Shown: in pieces, positions 22,065 through 31,667 of the stretch
Layout: every line of letters begins with the position of its first letter
Numbering within the stretch: position 1 is the stretch's first letter
NCBI GenBank assembly: GCA_000697335.1
Contig: JNEM01006228.1
Span: 1 to 33,773 of the forward strand
Reading direction: 5' to 3'
DNA: 33,773 nucleotides
Source: Conidiobolus incongruus B7586
Taxonomy: Eukaryota > Entomophthoromycota > Entomophthoromycetes > Entomophthorales > Conidiobolaceae
Notes under the pieces: model-generated
What the model saw: the letters and a program-made list of their open reading frames with translations, nothing else
What the model was told of the DNA's origin: nothing
Databases searched by the model: none
Position numbers and translations under genes: made by a program

Positions 22065-24945
22065 CAAGAAATAATACCAATTTATTCAATTTTACACATA
22101 ATAATCACATTTATAAATATCAGATCCAACACCCTATTTATATCAATTTTAATTATTTTTTTCTAAATTCAAATGGCATTGATTAATAACTAATCTGTTC
22201 AATAAAATTTGAATATGATTTAATTTTTCATATAAGGGGTGAATATTAATATAATTAAAATAAAATAATTTTTTTAAAAGAGGATTTTATTAGAATAATA
22301 TAGTATACCTGAAGTTTGATTGAGTTAATATATTTCTATTTACAATTATTAAAAAAGGTATAAATTTTAAATAGTTCAAGTTCTTTTTTAATATGATGTT
22401 AAATATCAAAATGTTTATCGATTAAAGGTTAGATTTATTTTTAAAGCTATAACTGTTGTACAAAATTCCTTTTTGTAACATATGCTAAATAACAATTTTT
22501 GAATAATTTTTAATTGAATAGCATTGAATAGTGTGAATACCTTAGAATGAAGTTAAGCTATGTATTAGAATATCCCAAAATGAAATTTTACAGTGAGACT
22601 TATGTGAATGAGTATAAATTAACTTACCGTATTTCTAGTCTATTCTTCTAATAAAATTCCCGTAAAATGATTAAAATGAGTTTCAATTCAAAAATAAGCC
22701 GTTGAAATACATCTAGCAATAGATGTTAATATGACATAATTATAATAATTTTAAATTGATATTGATAAATATTTGGAATTATAATAAGATTGTTATTGTT
22801 TATGAATTTTGAAATTATTAACTTATTAATTAAATAATAAATGCAAGTATTATATTATCTATTCATATTAAAACCCTAATTTCAAAAAAGTTCAATTAAT
22901 TCTATAAAATTCATTGATCAAATTATTCCTGTTTATTTATTTTATTAATATACCCCAAAATGGCCAACTCTTCAGCTAATCAGTATTCAATTATTGATTT
23001 GTAAAATATATTTGAAAACATAGATTATATAAACAATATAATTTGTTTACAATTTAATTTATGTATTAAAAAATTCTCAGATTATATTTAGAAACATAAT
23101 ACAGCATATTAAATTTTCTCAATTATAATTCATCTGATTTTCATTTTCTCAATCTACACTAATAGTTTAATAACAATATTAATAATTCAATTTCTTTTCC
23201 CAATTCTCATTCCAAAATAATTGATTTCTTTTAAATCTTGTACAATTTATTAAGTGCGGCTGATCTCTAGCCACAGGTTGAAACTTTCTCATATTATTTT
23301 GAAATTATATCATTTTAAATAAAAAATTGAGGATTGGAAGCAATTAAAAATAATTTTAAAATATTTAAATTATTGAAATATTGCATTAATGATTAATTGA
23401 TGTTTAACGAATAAAACAGTATATTCAAGTTTAAATAGGTACCCCCAAGTCTAACAAAGCATTGTATATGATATTAATAATTATATTATATTATATATAA
23501 TTTCATTTAATAACTAAAATAATTCATTCATTATAATTTCAATATGATCAATCATCTTTGAAATTGATTATATCATGAAAACAAGATGTGAACTAATATT
23601 ACCACATATGATCACTAAAATTCTTTATTGAAAAATAATATACACATTTTTATTAATATATTATATTATTTTAAAATGTCAAGAATTTATGAATTCATAA
23701 TTACCCTAAATAATCAATATAATAAAGAATGATAAATTAGAAATAATATAGTTAATATTGATTCTATTGGTTATTATAAAAATGAATATGACATATATAA
23801 TTATCTAAAACTTTGCTTAATTTAATATTCCAATGCATTTTCTATTGATTTCATTTAAAATCTAGCTACAAAGCGGAATTATAAAGATATAATTAAATTC
23901 GAATAATATGATTAGTTGAGGATTAAAATTAATTGTTGCAAATTTTAATATAATTAATTACAGTAAATATTTAATTTAAATTTTTCTATTTCAAAGTTAA
24001 ATTGTTTAAATAATATAGAAATTCTAAGAATTTTTTTTTGCTAAAATAATTAGATCTAAGATTATTATTAAATAACATATATTTTATAATTTTAAAATTC
24101 TAAGAAGTTTTTAATTAATATTAATCAATTTCAAACTTAATACTTATTAAATAATTCTAAGAATTATTTATATATTTATTAAACTAAGGTGTTTAAAATT
24201 AATGATAATAAAAATGATATTCTAAATCAAATTCAATCAATTGTAATTAGTAAATCGTGATAATACCATAATATATCATCACTCCACTACCAATCTAAAT
24301 TGATTGGGAATTTTAGAATTGATTAAGGCACTCCAATGCTTTGGTAAGAGTGGATTATAAACCAGACTTATATAGATACTTATCATGCGAAAATTGTATT
24401 GAAAATTTGATTGAATAATTTCAGCGAATTTTATAATATAAAAATTCATAGAATTTGAACTAAGTACACATATATATTTATTTATTCATTTTAATTCTAA
24501 GAATTTTAAATAAATTACATCAATTTTAATAAGATAATTTACCTTATAATCCAATATTTTCTTTAATAAATATTGATTCATATAATTTTATTATTCATAG
24601 TTGCTACAGTAGTTTCTCTATACTAGAATCAATATTAAACCTTAAAGCTTTTATTAATATTCCTTGAAACAAACCTGTTTAAATTAGACTAACTAAATAT
24701 GGCTAAATTCTTTTTTTGATAAGATCTATAAACAGATAATTTTCTTTACAACCCATATTATTAATATCTCCAAACTAGATAATTTTAAAAAATATTGTGG
24801 AAATGAGACTTGATAATGGTATAAGTCATTAGAGGAAATTATTTCCATTCAAAACACTTAAACAATAAATATATTTGATTAATCTTTTTTTCGCAGATTT
24901 TAATATCCGGCTTGCAATGCATAAATTTAAATTATAATCATGACA
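22065..24945. other. Intergenic DNA upstream of receptor A
   Basis: About 2.9 kb with no supportable gene on either strand. It should include the receptor A promoter. A short motif TTCTAAGAA recurs at the right end, listed separately. Confidence 0.65.
24021..24505. repeat. Recurring ATTCTAAGAA motif
   Basis: ATTCTAAGAA occurs at 24021, 24098, 24154 and 24494, and related forms (ATTCATAGAATT, ATTCTTAGAATT) are nearby and near 26690. The core TTCTAAGAA is a near-palindrome. It may be chance in this AT-rich DNA. Confidence 0.35.
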
Positions 24946-25357
24946 AGGAATTATCTTATCTGTCACTCAAGAAACTACAATTAATACACTGGGTCAAAAA
25001 GTCACTTTGGGAGTCACTTCATTTCATAAGCTAGTTTTTTCTGTCACTTTCTGAAAGAGATTTGCTTTTAACCACAAAGGTCAACAGTAACATCTAATAT
25101 CAGATTATCATCTGTTTATCTTCATTTCAATAGTAACCTATATTTCTAAGTTTTCTCATAACATTCCCAAAAATATTGAGTTGTGATAAGTGTGAGATAT
25201 TTACTTTTTTGAGAACTCAATTCACAGTAAGCTATTTTCACTTAGTTTGGTGAAACCCATCAATTTCCTGTAACTTTATGGTGAACTCTTGTTTACCACA
25301 GGCAATTCTCTGTTTAGGATCTAAAAATTTATTTTTTTTCTACATTACGATTGTCAA
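24946..25357 (+). repeat. Two-copy non-coding repeat, copy 2
   Basis: Partner of 4857-5284, in the same orientation and about 20 kb away. It begins around GGAATTATCTTATCTGTCAC and fades after GATTGTCAATTAC. It is more AT-rich and somewhat more diverged than copy 1, and it lacks any frame. Short open stretches just to its right (25351-25609) lie mostly outside the repeat and are not supported as genes. Confidence 0.75.
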
Positions 25358-27223
25358 TTACAACCATCTCTCAAAAATATAAACAGTTTGAAAATATCAA
25401 TATACATTCAATCAGATCTTTGGCCATATCTCTTTACAAACACTGTAATATTGATATTAAAAGTAATAAATATTGCGATCTCCATAATAAGTGTGAAAAT
25501 TGCTCTCTTTCAATTTTTTTTCAACCAATCATCTTTCAAATTTATAATTGTAAAAATCCAAGAAATAATAAAGAACCGATTGAGAAGTATAAGCAAAATT
25601 GATTCTTAAGGATGAGCTTAATTCACTATAATACCTAAGTACCAAGCGTAACTATAACTTTCTCCCTAATAAATAAAATAATTATTAAAATTTTAAATAT
25701 TGTACTAATAAAAACTTATTAGATCATATTAATAATAACTAAATACAAATTATATAATCAATGAAATTTAATAAAATAAAAAAATTAGTATACTGTAATT
25801 AATATTTTTAAATAAGTAGGTAAAACTTTATTAAAAGCAATTGATATTTATCTCACCTTGAATTAATATTATTGAGTTCAGAACAATTCTCATAACTGTC
25901 ATTGAGATAGCAGTAAACAACTCAAAACGTATGATAAAAAACTATTAAAAATTTAATTAATTTTAAAAAAAAAGAATAAAAATTTTTAGAATTAATAAAT
26001 AAAATTTTAATAAAGTGGAATATGTTCTTAAAAGCTACCTTTATATAGATTATCCTGAATTATTAATAAAAATAGATTAATCAATGTTTTATAATGTAAT
26101 TTATTAATTATGGCTATATAATTTAATAGTTTTTAATCTTATAATAAAATATTATAAAATTATAAGGTTATTTAAGTTAATTATATTAATTTAAAATTAT
26201 TTCATATTCTTATTAAAAATTAATTTAATTTAGAGATCAAGAATTAGTTAATTCTTAGATTGATCAACAAAAAATAATAGGATAATGTTAAATTAATATT
26301 ATAATCAAATATAATTTTGCCGATATATAATAAGAATATAATCATTTTGATTCATTATTTTAATTGGTTAATTTTGATTTCATTAAATTAATTAAAAACT
26401 AATCTAACCAATTAGCAATGAATTGTGACTATTCATTTGAAAAATTATAAAATTAAAATACTATAAAAAATAATTATATTTATGGTTTAAAATAATATTC
26501 ATAAATTAGGAAAAAACCATAATTAAATGATATATATATATATATATATATAACAATTCTATAATTAAAAGTTATATTTTAATGAATTTAATAGGTTTAA
26601 TTTTTTAAATTTATTTTAAAAGTTTTAATATTCATATTTTTAATGTGAATTATCTAAAATTTTTATTTTTAATTTTTATTAAACAAAAAAAAATTCTTAG
26701 AATTTTATTCTTGATAAATATTACCTGTTGTAATAATATATATAGTACGATGTAAATTTATTGAAATTCAATTGGCTAACTAAATAATAGTTGTCAAACT
26801 CAATTTATCCACATTAATTAATTCTTAACTATATTTTTGACTTTTAAGATGAATATATATAGAAATTTCCGAATATTTGAATTCCATATGATTTTTTTAT
26901 ACTTAATATGATGATTTATAATTTAACATTGGTCAGCTATTTTAAACACTAATTAATTAGTTGATCCATATGATTTAAAATTATAAAGTTGCAATATTTT
27001 TATTAATTTTTTGTCATATATATTAAGTGCATATATTAAAGCACACATTCAATTTGAATATCAAAATACATTCAAGTAATTATTCGATATATATATTAAA
27101 AATTATCACATTGAATTGTAAAATATATCAGTAGATTATTGGATTTTGTATTCAATTTTTATTAAATTTAAACTGAAATCAAGTATTTCTCAATCATATA
27201 TATATTGATTATGCTCAATCACA
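25358..27223. other. Intergenic DNA left of protease B
   Basis: Very AT-rich with no recognisable gene. Two overlapping open stretches of 73-83 codons at 25351-25609 (plus) are in different frames, rich in Ile, Asn and Lys, and show no domain. A (TA)n run is at 26530-26552. Confidence 0.65.
26530..26552. repeat. (TA)n microsatellite
   Basis: Uninterrupted TA run of about 11 units. Confidence 0.9.
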
Positions 27224-27302
27224 ATCCACTTAAATGCACAAAATTCTATTCTAAGCATAACTTATTGGATAAAATAAGTTGGATAGAATTTTGTGAGTGG
27301 AT
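27224..27302. repeat. 79-bp fold-back element upstream of protease B
   Basis: Three collinear inverted blocks: ATCCACT/AGTGGAT (7 bp), CACAAAATTCTAT with its complement (13 bp) and AACTTATT/AATAAGTT (8 bp) around a 6-base loop. The left arm has small extra segments (TAAATG and TAAGCAT) absent from the right arm. It resembles a fold-back MITE or a decayed palindrome. A further 7-bp pair, ATCCCAT at 27301-27307 and ATGGGAT at 27352-27358, follows directly. The protease B ATG is about 165 bases downstream, so it falls in the probable promoter or leader. Confidence 0.75.
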
Positions 27303-27467
27303 CCCATTTTTAATTTATTCATCCAATTAATTTGTATAAAATTCCAATCCTATGGGATATTTATTCAAAATTTATAATAGATTGTAAATATTGATTGTAT
27401 CAAATATTAAAAATTCTTTTAATTATTTTTATTTTCAGTCTTGAAATATTATTAATTTGTAAATAAA

Positions 27468-30080
27468 ATGTTTTGGAGGCATAATCAGAAATCTTCACAA
27501 CTCGAGGGTGAGAATCAAGCCCAACTCGACCCTAGATCCAAACAACCAACTCTCAAGACAAGATTAATCTATTGGGTTTATTCTATAATACTGATTCTAT
27601 TCATTTTCTTGGCTTTTATACTGGTTAATAGCTCATTGGACTCTCCCAACCTTCCACCAACCAGCGATATTTATAATCCTAAAGAAGGTTTTAACGCTGT
27701 TAGAGCTCAAAAACATTTAAATACTATAGCTACTGCGCCTCATGACTGGAATAGTCCCAACAACGAAAAGGTGCTGAACTATTTATTCGATCAAGTGAAA
27801 TCGTTACAATCTAAAAGTGATCGCATATCTTATATTTATGATAACTCTACCGAAGTGGTTGTACTCGTACCTAGAAACGATAACAGTAATGTTGGTAGTT
27901 ACGCAACCTATGCCCCAGCATCCAATCTAGTTGTCCGATTTAAGGGTACCAATTCCAATGGGCGTGCCATCTTGATCAGTGCTCACTACGATTCTCGTCC
28001 TTTGAGTCGCGGTGCTTCCGATGCCGGTGTTCCCGTTTCTGTTGCATTAGAAATTTTAGAAGCTTTAATCCAAACACCAACCATTGGCCATGATGTTTTG
28101 GTGAACTTCAACAATGGTGAAGAAATGGGTTTATTGGGTTCTAGAGCCTATAAATCTCATCCCTGGTATAATGATACTGATGCATTCATTAACCTCGAGG
28201 CTTCAGGTGTAGGTGGCAAAGCTCTATTATTTCAATCATCCAATACTGCACTCGTTAATGCTTTAACTAAAGGATCATCCCATCACGCTAATGTCCTCGG
28301 CAACGATTTATTCTCCATGAGATTGTTATCAAGTTCTACAGATTATCAAATCTATACCAAGGATTTAAAAATCCCAGGTGTTGATATTGCTGTTTATCGT
28401 AATCGAGCATTTTATCATACCGTCAAAGATGATCTTGAGCACGCTCCCCTTGCTACCACTCACCATATGGGCACTTTTGCTTATCAAGGTGTTCAAAACA
28501 TTGGTCAAAAACTTTCTAGACAATTTGATCAACCTATCTACTTTGATTTATTACAGCCTTCCACTGTTGTATTCAACTTTACCACCTGCTATATACTAAT
28601 TGGTGTATTTTATATTCTCGAAATTGCCTTAGCTGTAGTCTATTGCTATAAATTCACCAATTCCAAATCATTGATTCCCCGTGGTAATTTCCTTCTCCCT
28701 ATGCTTAAAGGATTTTTAATTATTATCATTGGAGTATTATTAACTTGTTTATTCGGTTTTATTATTATCAAAATAACTGTAGTTGCTAATTCAATGGTTA
28801 TCCATACTTGGCCAGGTTTTGTATTTGTTTTATTTATTATCTTTACTGTCTGGTGTCAATTATTGACGCTTTTAATTTGGATAAAAGTGGATAAATCGCA
28901 TTCTTTGTATTATTTACAGACTTCCAGCTGGCTGGGTACTTTATTCTTGTATAATATCTTACTCATTCTTCAATTGGTAATTCATATTTTGAGATTATCA
29001 TTATTGTTCTTTGTCGTCATTCAAGCCTGGTGTTTACTTTTTGGGTTTGCAATCTATATCTTTTTGAGTCCTAATATCGATTTGCCTAGTAAAGATTCGC
29101 CATCACTTACCCGTGCTGAATTGGAACCTAAGACTATTTGGCACTTTATTCAACCATTCGCTAGTTTCATTGTTAATTTCTTTTTTGGTGCCATTGTGAT
29201 TTTTAGTATTGGTTACCCATTAGTGTTAGCAATCAACCAAGGTGCACCTACAGGCACTTGGCCATATCTACCTTACATCATTTGTGTGTTGTTTACAACC
29301 TTGGCTTGTTTACCATTAGGCCCTAATTTGTTAGCAACACGCAATATGCTACTCATCTTCCTTTTGGCGACTGTTGTGTTCATCATTATCTGGCCCATCT
29401 TATTAACCCGATTTCCTTACTCTGAATCATCCCCTCTCCCCATTTATTTCAATCATGTGATTGAATTAGAGCCCAACAATTTGAATGCTACAACATCATT
29501 GGTGAGCTTAACAATTTCTAGAAAGACCAACCAAATCCTTGATGCTTTACAACGCAAGCCCGTTAAAATGGATTTGGATGTTCTCAAAGGCCAGAGTACT
29601 TTTGATACTGCTTATTTAGACGGCAAATTCCCAGAATTGCCCAACTACCAAAACTACCGCCCTAAAGTATCCAACTATACCCGAGCGAACGAAGATACTC
29701 ACCAACTCGAAGTGGAATTCCACGCACCCGAATCCAAGGTGTGTCGTCTAGACTTCCCCCGGCCCGTTCGAAACCTCCAAGTCGCACACGTCACCTCTAA
29801 TTATGTAACCATAGTTGGCCCTTCGGCTGCCGATTCCACTTTGGATTTCATTCGCTTATTTCGTAATGACAACCAACGCCCATGGAAATTAAAGTTCCAA
29901 TATACCCATAATGCTACCAATCCCTGGGAATTCGATTTGGTGGCTAAATGTTATCTCGAACGTAACATCGAGCTACAATCTGTTTTAGATTCTCTTCCAC
30001 CTTGGGCCACTTTGAACAATTTGGAACCTGGAACAATTGAAGTTAAAACTAATTATAATTTAAAACTCAACAATAATTAA
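27468..30080 (+). CDS. M28-family membrane metalloprotease (Pff1/ERMP1 type), copy B
   Basis: Single-exon gene of 870 residues starting at the ATG at 27468 (AAATAAAATG context). Its domain order is the same as copy A: one helix at about 33-53, an M28 catalytic domain (about 75-350), a block of about eight helices (366-648) and a lumenal C-terminal domain. The metal and catalytic residues are all kept: His 173, Asp 185, Glu 218, Glu 219, Glu 244 and His 317. Membrane zinc peptidases of this type sit in the vacuole or ER membrane with the active site in the lumen. Residues 209-321 (28092-28430) and a short part of the helix block (29262-29327) are nearly identical in DNA to copy A. The N-terminus, much of the helix block and the C-terminal domain are not. 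The C-terminal coding part (about 29,550-29,820) uses many more C-ending codons than the rest. Receptor B converges on it from the right, 612 bases away. Confidence 0.93.
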   Translation: MFWRHNQKSSQLEGENQAQLDPRSKQPTLKTRLIYWVYSIILILFIFLAFILVNSSLDSPNLPPTSDIYNPKEGFNAVRAQKHLNTIATAPHDWNSPNNEKVLNYLFDQVKSLQSKSDRISYIYDNSTEVVVLVPRNDNSNVGSYATYAPASNLVVRFKGTNSNGRAILISAHYDSRPLSRGASDAGVPVSVALEILEALIQTPTIGHDVLVNFNNGEEMGLLGSRAYKSHPWYNDTDAFINLEASGVGGKALLFQSSNTALVNALTKGSSHHANVLGNDLFSMRLLSSSTDYQIYTKDLKIPGVDIAVYRNRAFYHTVKDDLEHAPLATTHHMGTFAYQGVQNIGQKLSRQFDQPIYFDLLQPSTVVFNFTTCYILIGVFYILEIALAVVYCYKFTNSKSLIPRGNFLLPMLKGFLIIIIGVLLTCLFGFIIIKITVVANSMVIHTWPGFVFVLFIIFTVWCQLLTLLIWIKVDKSHSLYYLQTSSWLGTLFLYNILLILQLVIHILRLSLLFFVVIQAWCLLFGFAIYIFLSPNIDLPSKDSPSLTRAELEPKTIWHFIQPFASFIVNFFFGAIVIFSIGYPLVLAINQGAPTGTWPYLPYIICVLFTTLACLPLGPNLLATRNMLLIFLLATVVFIIIWPILLTRFPYSESSPLPIYFNHVIELEPNNLNATTSLVSLTISRKTNQILDALQRKPVKMDLDVLKGQSTFDTAYLDGKFPELPNYQNYRPKVSNYTRANEDTHQLEVEFHAPESKVCRLDFPRPVRNLQVAHVTSNYVTIVGPSAADSTLDFIRLFRNDNQRPWKLKFQYTHNATNPWEFDLVAKCYLERNIELQSVLDSLPPWATLNNLEPGTIEVKTNYNLKLNNN

Positions 30081-30692
30081 TTAACCAGTTTTTTAATAAC
30101 TTTTAATAAATTTTAACTTGTCTTCAACATCTATACTTTTGAAAAATTTAATAATAAAATTAAATAATTGAATACAAGATTCAATAATTGGTATTATTTA
30201 TTCATAATTGAAATAAATGAAATAACTTTTTTAATATTTGATAAATACAACTATAAAAATATCAAGACAAATAATTGTAAAAAAATTTGCTATTTATATG
30301 TTAAATAAACAATTGCTTCGATATAATATAAAAAAAATACAAAAACCGATTATTTTATTGAATTTATTACCATATATTTATATAATAAAAGAAATCCAAC
30401 TATTAGAATATATTTTATAAATATTTCAATTTAATTTGATTATCTTTTATAAAAATTTTACTTTAATAGATTTTAAAAGATATTTAAATTGATCAACAAA
30501 ACTTAAGAGATTGAATGTGTACATTAACAATTTTTTATACTTTTTGAAAAAGCCTGTATTACATAAAATGCGTTGTTTTTTGAAATATAATATAATCATA
30601 ACTAGTTTAATTTACATATGAATATCAAATATAATATAATATATATTTGAAACGATTTATTAAAATAAATGGATTTTAAAACAATATTATGA
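30081..30692. other. Convergent intergenic region
   Basis: Lies between the 3' ends of protease B (plus) and receptor B (minus). A 60-codon AT-rich stretch at 30238-30420 has no recognisable feature. It probably holds both 3' untranslated regions. Confidence 0.7.
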
Positions 30693-31667
30693 TTAAAATT
30701 CTTCATTATGGCGTTGAAGTTCCAATTGAGCATCATCATTTCTAGTATTCCTTCCTATTAAACAATATTTTAATATTAATTAAAAATAATTATACTCAAT
30801 TTACTTACCATGATACCAATTAAATACTTTACGTTTTGCAGAGTGAATCGAGTCCCAAACAGCTGGATCGATAGCAAAAGCGATTAAAGTCAAAACACCA
30901 TTAAATCCATTCATAACACTATTAGCAATAAACAAATTCAAGGGGGGCTTCGGAGAAAATATGTTCCAATATTGAAGTACTGTTTCGACAGTCAGAGTTA
31001 TAACGGTTGCAAGAGGATACAAAAACGATCTTTTAGCTCTTTTAGTTCTGTTCAATTTAAATGCCATTTGATTGGATTCCCCTTGAATTTTTCTATTGGA
31101 GTAAGTACTGATCCAGTGAGACATGGATTTATGGCCTGCATAAGTTACATATACTCCAGATACTATAGCCAACAAACTGAACGTACCAGAAATTCCAAAT
31201 CCTATACGATTATTTAGCCAGGTATCAGATCCAGGATTACAGGAGATTTTTCCCTTGGTATCGGTATAAAATCCCAAAAAGTGACAAATCGTCATTAAGA
31301 CACCAATACCCAATAAAATGCAAAACCAAACGATTAACTCGTAATGAAAAGATGCCTTTTTCAATTTGACAATGGCACGATAAAGATGATAAGAGATTGC
31401 CAGATTACTAAATACATATAATAAACGACCAAAAGTACAATATATGATAATATTTTCACAATAGGGAGTACCAAGGTATTTCTTAGTGCCGATGCCGATG
31501 AATGCACCAGAATGGGATATTAAATCAGCGATTGCTATACTGCATATTAACCTTACAGTTACTCTATTAACATTCTTTAAATCGATTAAAGCCAATATTA
31601 ACAAAGTGAAAAGTACTAGGGACGAACATGTCATCCCAATTATATGAATAATTTTAGATACTTGCAT
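30693..31667 (-). CDS. Seven-helix G-protein-coupled receptor-like protein, copy B, 2 exons
   Basis: Exon 1 is 30809-31667 and exon 2 is 30693-30754 on the minus strand. A 54-base intron (GTAAGT...AG) separates them, giving 306 residues. The start is the ATG at 31667 (MQVSKIIHIIG). Reading through the intron would end the protein one codon later. The spliced tail RNTRNDDAQLELQRHNEEF instead matches the tail of copy A in length and pattern, which supports the intron. Landmarks are the same as in A: Cys 70 and Cys 143 as a likely disulfide, FGRLLYVFSNLAISYHLYRA in helix 3, LNRTKRAKRS before helix 6, and NGVLTLIAFAIDPAVWDS at helix 7. Helices 3-6 and the inner loops are the best kept; the outer loops differ, as expected if ligands differ. 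The ligand is unknown. It converges with protease B. Confidence 0.85.

Noticed and set aside
25351-25609. Two overlapping short plus-strand open stretches
   Set aside because: They overlap in different frames, have AT-driven amino-acid content, and only partly overlap the repeat; copy 1 of the repeat has no matching frame.
30238-30420. 60-codon open stretch between the convergent genes
   Set aside because: Composed largely of Ile, Lys and Asn; likely 3' untranslated DNA.
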